Part shown: in pieces, positions 8,390 through 17,000 of the stretch
How the letters are laid out: every line of letters begins with the position of its first letter
Position numbering within the stretch: position 1 is the stretch's first letter
Made by a program: the position numbers and the translations under genes
Origin: an uncultured Clostridia bacterium
GTDB lineage: Bacteria > Bacillota > Clostridia > TANB77 > CAG-508
Assembly: GCA_947601495.1 (NCBI GenBank)
Contig: CANQGE010000003.1
Span: forward strand, 1 to 64,000
DNA length: 64,000 nt
Direction: 5' to 3'
The notes under the pieces: generated by a model
Databases searched by the model: none
Seen by the model: the letters and a program-made list of their open reading frames with translations, nothing else
Told to the model about the DNA's origin: nothing

Positions 8390-8809
8390 TTAGAATGGTA
8401 AATCATCATCAGAAGAATTAACTTGGAATTCAGTACTTTGTGTAACTGTTTCTCCAAATGTATTTCCTAAATCTGATGCTTCTCCATCTCTTTTACTATC
8501 TGCAAAATATGCTTCTTCAGCAACTACTTCTGTTACATAATGTTTTTGTCCTTGGTCATCATCCCAAGTTCTAGTTTGAATTCTTCCAACTATACTTACT
8601 TGTTGACCTTTTTTGAAGTATTTGCTTACGAATTCTCCTGTTTTGCTCCAAGCCACGATATTGATAAAATCTGCTTGTCTTTCTTCTCCTTGTCTAACAA
8701 ATCTTCTGTTTACTGCTAAACTAAAAGAAGCAACTAAAGTGTTGTTTGTTTGAGTATATCTTACTTCTGGATCTCTTGTTAATCTTCCCATTAAAATTAC
8801 TTTGTTCAT
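8390..8809 (-). CDS. ssb: Single-stranded DNA-binding protein
   Basis: The 139-residue SSB begins MNKVILMGRLTRDPEVRYT and has an OB fold over residues 1-105. It ends in the acidic tip DDDLPF, the usual docking tail for replication and repair partners. The linker is short. It lies between rpsF and rpsR, the conserved Firmicute order. Confidence 0.97.
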   Translation of the reverse strand: MNKVILMGRLTRDPEVRYTQTNNTLVASFSLAVNRRFVRQGEERQADFINIVAWSKTGEFVSKYFKKGQQVSIVGRIQTRTWDDDQGQKHYVTEVVAEEAYFADSKRDGEASDLGNTFGETVTQSTEFQVNSSDDDLPF

Positions 8810-8826
8810 ATTGTTTTCCGCCTTTC

Positions 8827-9117
8827 TTATTTTTCTTCGTCTTTTCTTACAACGATGAATTTTATAACTTCGTCTGTAATTCTATATACTCTTTCAAGTT
8901 CTTGTATTAAAGTTGGAGCAGCTTCGAAGTTAATTAATACATAAATTCCTTCTGAATTCTTTTTGATTTCATAGGCTAATTTTTTCTTTCCTAATTCTTC
9001 AACTGATTCAACTTTTCCGTCATTATTAATGATGTCTGAAAACTTTTGAATTAATTCTTTAACTCCTCCGTCTTCAACATTTGGATTAATAATGAATACT
9101 GTTTCGTATTTATTCAT
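8827..9117 (-). CDS. rpsF: 30S ribosomal protein S6
   Basis: The 96-residue S6 (MNKYETVFIINPNVED, then YRITDEVIKFIVVRKDE) is the partner of S18 in the small-subunit platform. It is the first gene of rpsF-ssb-rpsR, with an AAAGGAGGTG ribosome binding site and a promoter at 9216-9244. Confidence 0.96.
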   Translation of the reverse strand: MNKYETVFIINPNVEDGGVKELIQKFSDIINNDGKVESVEELGKKKLAYEIKKNSEGIYVLINFEAAPTLIQELERVYRITDEVIKFIVVRKDEEK

Positions 9118-9171
9118 TATTCTTCACCTCCTTTTGGATATTAAACCCATATTTTAATATGAGTAAGGATT

Positions 9172-9205
9172 AAAAAATAGATATATAAAAATATATCTAT
9201 TTTTT
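9172..9205 (-). terminator. Terminator after the alpha/beta hydrolase operon
   Basis: A perfect 15-bp stem (AAAAAATAGATATAT and its complement) with a 4-nt loop and T tail on the minus strand. It lies 65 nt beyond the hydrolase stop codon and is placed inside the rpsF leader, downstream of the rpsF promoter, so it may also attenuate rpsF. Confidence 0.65.
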
Positions 9206-9215
9206 ATACTGAAAT

Positions 9216-9244
9216 ATTTTAACACAATTTTCCTTGTTTTACAA
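9216..9244 (-). promoter_or_regulatory. Promoter of rpsF-ssb-rpsR
   Basis: TTGTAA, a 17-bp spacer and TAAAAT on the minus strand, about 100 nt upstream of rpsF. The long hairpin at 9172-9205 follows directly. Confidence 0.65.
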
Positions 9245-9269
9245 GTGTTTTTAAAATTTTTCTCCAAAT

Positions 9270-10130
9270 TTATATTCTATTTTTCAAATACTCTTCTATT
9301 GAATTAAGAACTTTCGTGTTTAGAAAATAATGCGAATGTTTTATTCCTTCGTCTAAAATTATAAAATCTTCGATTTCTGCAAAACAATTTGATAAGTCTA
9401 TAGAATGTCTATAATTTATTATTTCGTCGTCATATGAAGTAATTATTAACGGTGATACTTTTACTTTTTTAGCATAAACATCTGAAGTAAATTTATATCT
9501 AGTAACATGTTTTAAAATTCCATGAAAAATATTTAAATTGTCATTATATAAACTAAGTGCATTATCATAAGGTGCCACAAGTATTAATCCATTAACATTT
9601 CTTTCTGAACATAAATATGTAGCTACTCCAGTTCCTATACTATATCCCATAATAATTATATTATTAGTATCAACACATTCTAGGCTTGTAGCATAGTCAT
9701 ATGTATTTAGTGCAGTTTTAAAAAATGATTTGTCGCTTGGAGTGCCTTCACTATGTCCATATCCTGGATAATCCATTATCAAAATATTATATCCTTTAAA
9801 ATATTCAAAAATATTTTTTGTGTAGTAAGCATAGCATGTAGTAGAAGCATTCATAGTATTTCCTGGGAAATATATTATTAATGGCTTCTTTTCATTTTTA
9901 TTAGAATCATATTTCATCCATCCAGTTAATTTCTGTCCATTTGAATTAATATTTACTTCTTCGAATTCTTCGTTTTCTTTTAACTTACTATAACTTTCTT
10001 CATCTTTAGTTGGTTTAAAAAACATCTTTCTTTGAAGGATTAAAAAGCTGACAATTACAAATATTAAAAAAGCAGTTATAATAAGTGTGCAAATAAGTAA
10101 ATCCGGATGCTTCTTTATAAATTTTTTCAT
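9270..10130 (-). CDS. Membrane-anchored alpha/beta hydrolase (BEM46-like)
   Basis: The protein has one transmembrane segment at about residues 10-35, then a serine hydrolase domain. The nucleophile elbow is GYSIGTG, the oxyanion region YFPGNT, and the probable acid and His are in TSYDDEII and KHSHYF. Substrate is unknown; the family includes thioesterases and lipases. The ATG at 10142 is itself part of the SD (ATGGAG), with the second ATG at 10130 spaced correctly, so I start there (286 residues). It is last in the M23-M50 operon, 15 nt after the preceding stop. Confidence 0.75.
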   Translation of the reverse strand: MKKFIKKHPDLLICTLIITAFLIFVIVSFLILQRKMFFKPTKDEESYSKLKENEEFEEVNINSNGQKLTGWMKYDSNKNEKKPLIIYFPGNTMNASTTCYAYYTKNIFEYFKGYNILIMDYPGYGHSEGTPSDKSFFKTALNTYDYATSLECVDTNNIIIMGYSIGTGVATYLCSERNVNGLILVAPYDNALSLYNDNLNIFHGILKHVTRYKFTSDVYAKKVKVSPLIITSYDDEIINYRHSIDLSNCFAEIEDFIILDEGIKHSHYFLNTKVLNSIEEYLKNRI

Positions 10131-10145
10131 TTTTTTCTCCATTTA

Positions 10146-10577
10146 TTAAAAATTATTTAGTTCTACATATTCATAGTTCAATTCTCTTGTGTATATTTTC
10201 CTATTATTATATTCTATTCCATCTAAGTAATATATTGTATGGCTTTGCTCATTTATAATATAAATATCATTTGGTCCATTTTTTTCATTTCCATAAGATA
10301 AGTCTATGTTTTCTAATTTGCTTAAATCTATTTCATAAAAAATTTCATTATCATTTGGATTTATTGAATTTTTAAAGTCTAATATTTCATTTTTTATTGG
10401 CAAATTTGAATTATTCAAATAGTATATTGAAACTTGGTCTTCTAAAGTTTCAATATCTTTATACATATTATTTAATTTACTAACAGATAAACTATTTCTC
10501 ATATAAAATAATACTGCAAATATCATTATTAAAAATATTGTTATGTATATTATTATATTTAATTTAAACTTTTCCAT
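10146..10577 (-). CDS. Small single-span membrane protein
   Basis: I do not recognise the family. The protein has one N-terminal transmembrane helix (about residues 6-27) and an extracytoplasmic domain of about 115 residues rich in Asn, Tyr and Glu. An upstream TTG at 10589 lacks an SD, while the ATG at 10577 follows GGGTGA, so the shorter start is chosen (143 residues). It sits between the M50 protease and the hydrolase and is presumably cotranscribed; it could be an accessory or substrate of either. Confidence 0.5.
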   Translation of the reverse strand: MEKFKLNIIIYITIFLIMIFAVLFYMRNSLSVSKLNNMYKDIETLEDQVSIYYLNNSNLPIKNEILDFKNSINPNDNEIFYEIDLSKLENIDLSYGNEKNGPNDIYIINEQSHTIYYLDGIEYNNRKIYTRELNYEYVELNNF

Positions 10578-10592
10578 AAGTTCACCCAATTT

Positions 10593-11216
10593 TTAAGATA
10601 TTATTTTTTTTACTGAATTTTTTGTTTTCTTGTAAATTTCATATTTCTTTTCTTCTATTATTAATAAATACCATAAATATATAATTAAAAATAAAATCAT
10701 TATGTTCTTTATTTTTATAATAAAAATACTATAAACAAAAGAAATAATAAATAAGAATATTTTACTAAATATTATCATAATTTCATTAGATTTATCAATA
10801 CCAATAAAAACTTTTAATAATTCTTTTACAATTTTTCCACCATCTAATGGATATATAGGTATTAAATTAAAAAAGCATATTGCTAAATTTGTATATATAA
10901 TCTCTTCTTTATAAAACTGATAATTTTTTAATTTTAAAAATAAAATAGCACAAGTAAAGTTAATAAGCGGGCCAATTAAATAAAAAATAATTTTATATAA
11001 TACATTTTCTTTTCCATATGAATAAAATTCTAATGAAATTCCAAAAGCATTTAGTGACATTCTTTTAGGAACTCCGCCAATTATTAATCCCACAATTAAA
11101 TGTGCCATTTCATGAATTAATATAAAAACGAAAAAAATTAAATACATTTCTATATTATTAAAAATAAGAAATATTATAATCATAAATAATATTTTTAAGT
11201 TAATTTCTATTTTCAT
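10593..11216 (-). CDS. M50 site-2 protease, SpoIVFB-like
   Basis: A polytopic intramembrane metalloprotease of 207 residues. The zinc-binding HEMAH motif is near residue 31 (FILIHEMAHLIVG) in a membrane helix, and the third ligand is in PLDGGK near residue 121. It is immediately downstream of an M23 protein, the arrangement of spoIVFA-spoIVFB, whose protease cleaves pro-SigK in the mother cell during sporulation. That function is inferred from the arrangement and size; no sigK is in the window. A general S2P role is the alternative. Confidence 0.8.
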   Translation of the reverse strand: MKIEINLKILFMIIIFLIFNNIEMYLIFFVFILIHEMAHLIVGLIIGGVPKRMSLNAFGISLEFYSYGKENVLYKIIFYLIGPLINFTCAILFLKLKNYQFYKEEIIYTNLAICFFNLIPIYPLDGGKIVKELLKVFIGIDKSNEIMIIFSKIFLFIISFVYSIFIIKIKNIMILFLIIYLWYLLIIEEKKYEIYKKTKNSVKKIIS

Positions 11217-11226
11217 AATATTTTCC

Positions 11227-12069
11227 TTATATTTTCAATAATCTTAAAGGATCTACAAACCTATCGTCTACTCTAATTTCAAAATGCAAATGCGGTCCAG
11301 TACTATTTCCAGTGCTTCCTACTGTAGCTATTTCTTGTCCTTTTCCAACAATTTGTCCTTCTTTTACAAGTATGCTTTGGCAGTGCGCATAAAGCATAGT
11401 TACATTATTACATCGAATTTTTAAATGTTTTCCATAATCTCCTTTATTAGATACCAGTGTTACAATTCCCTCAAAAGAAGATTTTATATAAGTTCCCTTT
11501 TCTGTTGCTATGTCGATTCCTGTATGAAATCCTTCTACATTCTTGTTTTTGGATTCTCTTAATCCAAACCTAGAAGTTATTGTTCCCTCTATTGGATTTA
11601 TTAAGCTATATGCATTTTTTAAGTTTTCTACATCCATATCCATTTCACTAATTGAGCTACTTGCTTCAGGATTTACTATTTCTGGGTTTTCATTAGAAGT
11701 TTCATCTGCAGTTTCTCCTAAAGCATTTTCTGGAGAACTATTATCTATTAAATCATCAGTGCTACTTCCTTCTTTAGAAGGATTTACCATTTTCCCCACA
11801 AAATCAACTATACCAGTACTTATATTAATGTTATATTCATTTATTTTGTTTAAGAATTCCTCACTAAAAATATAATCTTTATTTTGAACGCAAAAAACAA
11901 TTATGGCTATGTTAATCATAAGAATAAAATGAAGAATTATTTTATCTTTCACACTATTTTTTGCTTTTTGAGATTTTTTATCTATTACCAAAGGATTCTG
12001 ACTGTTTCTTCTAAAATAAATTTCTTCTGCTCTTCTTATTTTTTCATCTTCATTTAAAATTTTTTCCAA
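11227..12069 (-). CDS. Membrane-anchored M23 endopeptidase, SpoIVFA-like position
   Basis: The protein has a cytoplasmic N-terminus, a transmembrane helix near residues 45-65, a Ser/Glu/Asn-rich linker and a C-terminal LytM/M23 domain. All zinc and catalytic positions are visible: GFHTGID, LYAHC and HLHFE. It may therefore be an active peptidoglycan peptidase, unlike degenerate SpoIVFA or SpoIIQ. The GTG at 12084 overlaps the SD (GTGAGGTG), so the TTG at 12069, 8 nt downstream, is the likely start (280 residues). That SD is in the 3' arm of a hairpin (12078-12118). It overlaps no gene and is followed by the M50 protease after 10 nt. Confidence 0.82.
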   Translation of the reverse strand: MEKILNEDEKIRRAEEIYFRRNSQNPLVIDKKSQKAKNSVKDKIILHFILMINIAIIVFCVQNKDYIFSEEFLNKINEYNINISTGIVDFVGKMVNPSKEGSSTDDLIDNSSPENALGETADETSNENPEIVNPEASSSISEMDMDVENLKNAYSLINPIEGTITSRFGLRESKNKNVEGFHTGIDIATEKGTYIKSSFEGIVTLVSNKGDYGKHLKIRCNNVTMLYAHCQSILVKEGQIVGKGQEIATVGSTGNSTGPHLHFEIRVDDRFVDPLRLLKI

Positions 12070-12077
12070 AAAAATAC

Positions 12078-12118
12078 ACCTCACTTACATGTTTTTAATA
12101 TATTCATGTATTTGAGGT
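12078..12118 (-). promoter_or_regulatory. SD-sequestering hairpin / terminator before the M23 gene
   Basis: On the minus strand ACCTCA-AA-TACATG pairs with CATGTA-AG-TGAGGT: two 6-bp stems around a symmetric 2x2 internal loop with a 13-nt loop. The 3' arm contains the SD of the M23 gene and is followed by TATTTTTTT and the TTG start. It can act as the terminator of the 98-residue gene upstream and as a translational block. Confidence 0.65.
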
Positions 12119-12142
12119 TTATGATTATTTAATATTAAACTT

Positions 12143-12439
12143 TTAAAATATAATTAATAAAACTAAAACAATAATTAAAATTATATTAATTATCTTAATT
12201 TTTTTGAATTTATTTTCTAACTTATTAAATTTGTATTTTTCGAATTTATAATTTTCCGAAGAAATCCTTTGATTTATTATTATTTCGGCTTCTTTTAATA
12301 TATCGATATTTTTATTCATATCGCTATTTTCTATATTTTCTAATTTTATATTTTTTCTTAAAATTACTATTGCCTCTTCAATAATATTTGATTCAATATT
12401 TTTCAAAAACACAATATTATTAGTTTTATTTTTTTGCAT
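12143..12439 (-). CDS. Tail-anchored coiled-coil protein, 98 residues
   Basis: I do not recognise a family. The first 75 residues are Lys/Glu/Asn/Ile rich and probably helical, and the last 18 are a single hydrophobic segment (IINIILIIVLVLLIIF), which suggests a C-tail membrane anchor. The composition matches the AT-rich host, unlike its upstream neighbour. It lies upstream of the M23-M50 operon but is separated by the hairpin at 12078-12118. Confidence 0.5.
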   Translation of the reverse strand: MQKNKTNNIVFLKNIESNIIEEAIVILRKNIKLENIENSDMNKNIDILKEAEIIINQRISSENYKFEKYKFNKLENKFKKIKIINIILIIVLVLLIIF

Positions 12440-12494
12440 AATATCTCCTAAAATTTATTTTTCTATATTTTTTCCAATTTTTGTAAAAATATGC

Positions 12495-12530
12495 AAAAAA
12501 AGAAGCAGTGGCACAGTCTGTGCCATTGCT
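12495..12530 (-). terminator. Terminator of the GC-rich membrane protein gene
   Basis: AGCAGTGGCACAG faces CTGTGCCATTGCT, a 12-bp stem, followed on the minus strand by TTCTTTTTTTGC. This is a textbook intrinsic terminator and its stem is far GC-richer than others in the window. Confidence 0.85.
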
Positions 12531-12567
12531 CCGGTCGGTAGTGCTTGTCTGCAGTTGAGTTCTGTCC

Positions 12568-12882
12568 TCAGGTCTCTCGGTCATCGTAACGGTACCGCTT
12601 TGTCCGTTTCTTCATCCTTTTATGCTTATCATAGCAGTCCTTGATGAAGCCTGCGACAATGCAGCCGATGGCCATGAAGAAGAAGATCATGAGGAGCGTC
12701 ATGGGGCCCGTGAAAATGGATTGTATGAGGAGCTCGAGCAGCCAGATGACCTTTTCGGCAACGAATGTGACTGCACGAAGCCCAGCATACAAGAATGCCA
12801 CAGTGGCAAGCGCCGCTACGAACATTCCCAACGCCCCCAGGAGCCTGAAAACAATCTTCCGCAAAAACCTCATCTTTTGCAC
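12568..12882 (-). CDS. GC-rich two-span membrane protein, 104 residues
   Basis: This gene is about 55% G+C in a background near 27-30%, and the composition changes almost exactly at its start and end. The protein has two hydrophobic segments (about residues 12-38 and 52-80) and a strongly basic C-terminus (KRMKKRTKRYRYDD). No family is recognised. The start ATG follows GGGAGGTG, with a consensus promoter at 12918-12946 and a strong terminator. Several other frames are open across it, a by-product of its base composition, but only this one has the promoter, SD and terminator. Recent horizontal acquisition is inferred. Confidence 0.65.
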   Translation of the reverse strand: MQKMRFLRKIVFRLLGALGMFVAALATVAFLYAGLRAVTFVAEKVIWLLELLIQSIFTGPMTLLMIFFFMAIGCIVAGFIKDCYDKHKRMKKRTKRYRYDDRET

Positions 12883-12917
12883 CTCCCAAAAATAAAGCTC
12901 AAAGGCTTTCTTAAATT

Positions 12918-12946
12918 ATTATAGCACATATGGTATTTTTTTTCAA
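12918..12946 (-). promoter_or_regulatory. Promoter of the GC-rich 104-residue gene
   Basis: TTGAAA, a 17-bp spacer and TATAAT preceded by TGTGC on the minus strand. The same layout (TTGAAA, 17 bp, TATGC then TATAAT) precedes the other GC-rich gene at 63538-63566. Confidence 0.8.
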
Positions 12947-12999
12947 ATTTCTGCATATGTTTATGCTAAAAGTAAAATAATTTTTTAGGAGAAATTTTT

Positions 13000-13236
13000 A
13001 TGTATGATAAAAAAGGCTTAGATTTTAAGCATAAAGAGGTTATAAATATTACAGATGCCAAAAGATTAGGATTTGTTCAAGATGTAACTGCAGATTTTAA
13101 AACAGGAACTATAACAAACATTATAGTTCCTGGCAATAATAAATTTTTTAATATTTTTTCCACTGGAAATGAAATTACAATTCCTTGGTCTTCTATTAAA
13201 GTAATTGGTGATGAAATTATCTTAGTAGAAATTTAA
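13000..13236 (+). CDS. ylmC: YlmC/YmxH family PRC-barrel sporulation protein
   Basis: The 78-residue protein is one PRC-barrel (DFKHKEVINITDAKRLGFVQDV; IPWSSIKVIGDEIILVE). YlmC/YmxH proteins are small, widespread in endospore formers and typically found beside sigG, as here, where the two genes converge with 2 bp between their stops. Exact role is unknown. SD AGGAG. The gene symbol is by family and location. Confidence 0.8.
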   Translation: MYDKKGLDFKHKEVINITDAKRLGFVQDVTADFKTGTITNIIVPGNNKFFNIFSTGNEITIPWSSIKVIGDEIILVEI

Positions 13237-13238
13237 AA

Positions 13239-14012
13239 TTATTTATATAATCTTTTCATATGGTCTATTGCTGTTTTTTCGAGCCTTGATACTTGTGCTT
13301 GTGAAATACCTATTTCATCAGCAACTTCCATTTGTGTTCTTCCTAAAAAAAATCTTTTATCTATTATCATTCTTTCTTTTTCATTTAATTTTTTTAAAGC
13401 TTCATTCATCGTTATTCTTTCTGCCCATAATTCATCTGTATTTTTTTTATCACTAACTTGATCCATTATAGATAAATTATCTGTACCATCATTATACACT
13501 GGTTCTTGAAGTGAAACTGGGTCTTGAATAGCATCTAAACTAACTACTATTTCTTCTTTTTCTACATTAAGTTCTTTTGCTAATTCTTCAATACTAGGTT
13601 CTTTTCCATTTTGTCTAGTAAGTTTTTCTTTGGCTTGAAGCACTTTATATGCTAAATCTCTCACAGATCTACTAACTCTTACCATATTATTATCTCTTAA
13701 ATATCGTCTAACTTCTCCAATTATCATTGGAACTCCATACGTAGAAAGTTGAATATCTAAACTAGTATCAAAGTTATCTATTGCTTTTATTAATCCAACA
13801 CATCCAACTTGAAAAAGGTCATCTGCATTTTCACCTCTTCCACAAAATCTCTGAATTACACTTAAAACTAGTCTTAAATTTCCATTTATTAATTTTTCTC
13901 TTGCTTCATTATCTCCTTCGTGCATTTTTTTGAACAATTCTTTTGTTTCTTCTTGTGATAAAACTTGTAATTTAGAGGTATTTACATTTGCTATTTCTAC
14001 TCTATTAATCAA
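13239..14012 (-). CDS. sigG: Forespore sigma factor SigG
   Basis: SigG drives late forespore genes in endospore formers. The 257-residue protein matches closely: VEIANVNTSKLQVLS at the start, LVLSVIQRFCGRGENADDLFQVGCVGLIKAIDNFD in region 2 and ISQAQVSRLEKTAIDHMK in the region 4 helix-turn-helix. The start codon is TTG, 8 nt after GAGGAGG. The entire SD lies within a 19-bp hairpin (14021-14065), so translation from read-through mRNA should be poor. In B. subtilis the sigG leader also carries an inhibitory hairpin and a weak start. The usual direct sigE neighbour is displaced here by a helicase-like gene. Confidence 0.96.
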   Translation of the reverse strand: MINRVEIANVNTSKLQVLSQEETKELFKKMHEGDNEAREKLINGNLRLVLSVIQRFCGRGENADDLFQVGCVGLIKAIDNFDTSLDIQLSTYGVPMIIGEVRRYLRDNNMVRVSRSVRDLAYKVLQAKEKLTRQNGKEPSIEELAKELNVEKEEIVVSLDAIQDPVSLQEPVYNDGTDNLSIMDQVSDKKNTDELWAERITMNEALKKLNEKERMIIDKRFFLGRTQMEVADEIGISQAQVSRLEKTAIDHMKRLYK

Positions 14013-14020
14013 ATAAAAAA

Positions 14021-14065
14021 CCTCCTCTTGAAAATAATGTTATTTACATTATTTCCAAAAGAAGG
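14021..14065 (-). promoter_or_regulatory. SD-sequestering hairpin / terminator before sigG
   Basis: In minus-strand RNA 14065-14047 pairs with 14039-14021 over 19 bp; the three apparent mismatches all become G-U pairs, and the loop is 7 nt. The 3' arm ends in the full SD, GAGGAGG, and is followed by a T run and the TTG start of sigG. It therefore looks like both a terminator of the helicase-like gene and a translational lock on sigG. Confidence 0.8.
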
Positions 14066-14086
14066 CTGTTTTATACTATTTTTGTA

Positions 14087-17000
14087 CTAATCTTCCTCTA
14101 GTTCAGATTGTTTTAATCTTAAATGTCCCATTTCTTCCCATTCATTATAAGCTAAGTTTAATCTAAATAATAATGTTGGTTTTGCACCAGCTCTGTTTTT
14201 ATCTACAACGCAAGCATAAAATCTAACATCTGTGTCTTTTGGTACTTTAATATCATGGCATTTTTCGAATTGATCAGTTTCTGCATATTCATATTTATAT
14301 AATGTTTGTCTACTTATTTGTTTCATTAAGCATAGTGTATCTAATACCTCTTTTACTGTTTTACTTGCAGACATATCGTTTATAGTTAAGTTTACAGGTA
14401 ATGTACTACTTTCTAGTAATTGCATTGATGAACCAATCCACATCTTAAATTTCTGTGCTAAGTTTGAAAGTATTGTAGCTGTTTTCTTAATTTCATTTCC
14501 ATTACCAATATTTTCTGTATCTGCTTTCAAAGTATCATAGAAAATATATTCTATTGCTTCTTTATAATAGTAATTCATTATAATTTTCTTCAAATCATCA
14601 TTTGAATGTTCTGTGATGTGAATGAAATATATTGAATTGTTTATTTGTGTGTTTAACCATTCTGTGGCAGCAATTGTTTGGTTAAACTCTTTAGAGTTCT
14701 TTTTTAATCTCTTTGCAAATTCTTCCATTGTTTCGCCTGGTTTTCTTAAAATATATCCGTTCTCATCACATTTTATTCTCTTATTAGGGTCAGGTCTAAA
14801 TTTTAATTCTAGTAATTCACCTTCTGTTTTTCTAATGTTTTGCTTGTGTAACTTTTGAATTTCAGGATTATTTAAAATAGTAGTTATCATACATAATCTC
14901 ATTTTTTCTTGAGACATCTCGTTTGATATAACTAATACCTTTTTCTTATGAACAAAAGCTATATAACAAGCTAAGTCAATTGTAAACCTACTTTTACCAG
15001 AGTTTGAAGGCATTGCATAAGTCATTGTTTCACCTTTTCTAATACCTTTAAACACAGTTGTTAAAGTTGGGAATGGTAAAGATATACCATTACTTAATTC
15101 ATTATCATCACTTAATAAATAACTTGTTGCATCCTCATTTAATATAGCTCTACTTAATCCAGTTGTAACAGCAATTTGCTCTATTGCACTTTCAACTTCT
15201 TCAACAGTCATATCTTTATATAAATCATAGTTTTGTATGTCTAATATTTGTTGTTGAATTGCTGATGTAGGTGCTATAAGATAATTTTTCTTTAAAATAA
15301 ATAATTTCTTTAATTCTGTATAAACTTCTTCTAAATCATATTTTTTAGCAATTGCCATTTTTCTAACTTTATATTTTAAATCGTAAGTTCTAGGATTTTC
15401 TCTTGGTAATTGGAATTTATCTTTTGCAATTGCAGGTGCATAAGCTTCACCGTCTCTAAATATAATTATTCTATATAAATTGTATAATTCATTATCAGAA
15501 AACTTACAGTCTTCAAATACGAAATAAAATCTAGAAATAGCTTTTGGATTATTAAATAAAAGTCCAATGTATACACATTCTAGTTCTAAGTCAACTAATT
15601 CATCTGGATAGATGCTTTCTTCTTCCTCTTCATCATCTTCATCGTCATCATCATCTTCTTCCTCTTCTTTAGGCTCCTCTTCGTCAGCAAACCTCATTGG
15701 CTCTTCTTCTTTTTCTTCTACTTCTTCTGTTTCTTCTGCATCTTCGTCTGATTCTTCTTCGTCTTCTTCCTCATCCTCGTATTCTTCTGCCTCGTCATCT
15801 TCTACTTCTTCATCTGTTTCCTCATCTTCATATTCTTCTGACTCGTCATCTTCTACTTCTTCATCTGCTTCCTCGTCTTCATATTCTTCTGACTCATCAT
15901 CTACTACTTCATCGTCTTCCTCTACATCTTCATATTCTTCTGGCTCGTCGTCTACTACTTCTTCGTCTTCTTCTACATCTTCATATTCTTCTGGTTCGTC
16001 GTCTACTACTTCTTCCTCTTCTTCTACATCCTCATATTCTTCTGGTTCGTCGTCTGCTACTTCTTCGTCTTCTTCTACGTCCTCATATTCTTCTGGTTCG
16101 TCGTCTACTACTTCTTCGTCTTCTTCTACATCTTCATATTCTTCTGGCTCGTCGTCTACTACTTCTTCGTCTTCTTCTACGTCCTCATATTCTTCTGGTT
16201 CGTCATCTACTATTTCATCATCTTCGTCAACTTCTTCAAAGTCATCATCATCTGATGCTTCTTCATATTCTTCTGCATATTCTTCATCATCTACTATTTC
16301 ATCATCGTCGCCAACTTCTTCAAAGTCATCATCATCTGATACTTCTTCGTATTCTTCCGTATCTTCTTCATCATCTACTACTTCATCGTCTTCACCGATT
16401 TCTTCAAAGTCATCATCATCTGATGCTTCTTCGTATTCTTCTGCATCTTCTTCATCATCTACTATTTCGTCATCTTCGCCAACTTCTTCAAAGTCATCAT
16501 CATCTGATGCTTCTTCATATTCTTCCGCATCTTCTTCATCATCTACTATTTCATCATCTTCGCCAACTTCTTCAAAGTCATCGTCATCTGATACTTCTTC
16601 GTATTCTTCCGCATCTTCTTCATCATCTACTATTTCATCATCGTCGCCAACTTCTTCAAAGTCGTCGTCATCTGATACTTCTTCATATTCTTCCGCATCT
16701 TCTTCATCATCTACTATTTCATCATCTTCGCCAACTTCTTCAAAATCATCATCATCTGATACTTCTTCATATTCTTCCGCATCTTCTTCATCATCTACTA
16801 TTTCATCGTCTTCGCCAACTTCTTCAAAGTCGTCGTCATCTGATACTTCTTCATATTCTTCTGCATCTTCTTCATCATCTACTATTTCATCGTCTTCGCC
16901 AACTTCTTCAAAATCATCATCATCTGATACTTCTTCATATTCTTCTTCGTCATCTACTATTTCATCATCGTCACCAACTTCTTCAAGGTCGTCTTCTGTC

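Noticed and set aside
12622..12924. Several overlapping open frames across the GC-rich gene on both strands
   Set aside because: High G+C removes stop codons in all frames; only the minus frame 12568-12882 has SD, promoter and terminator and encodes clean membrane helices.
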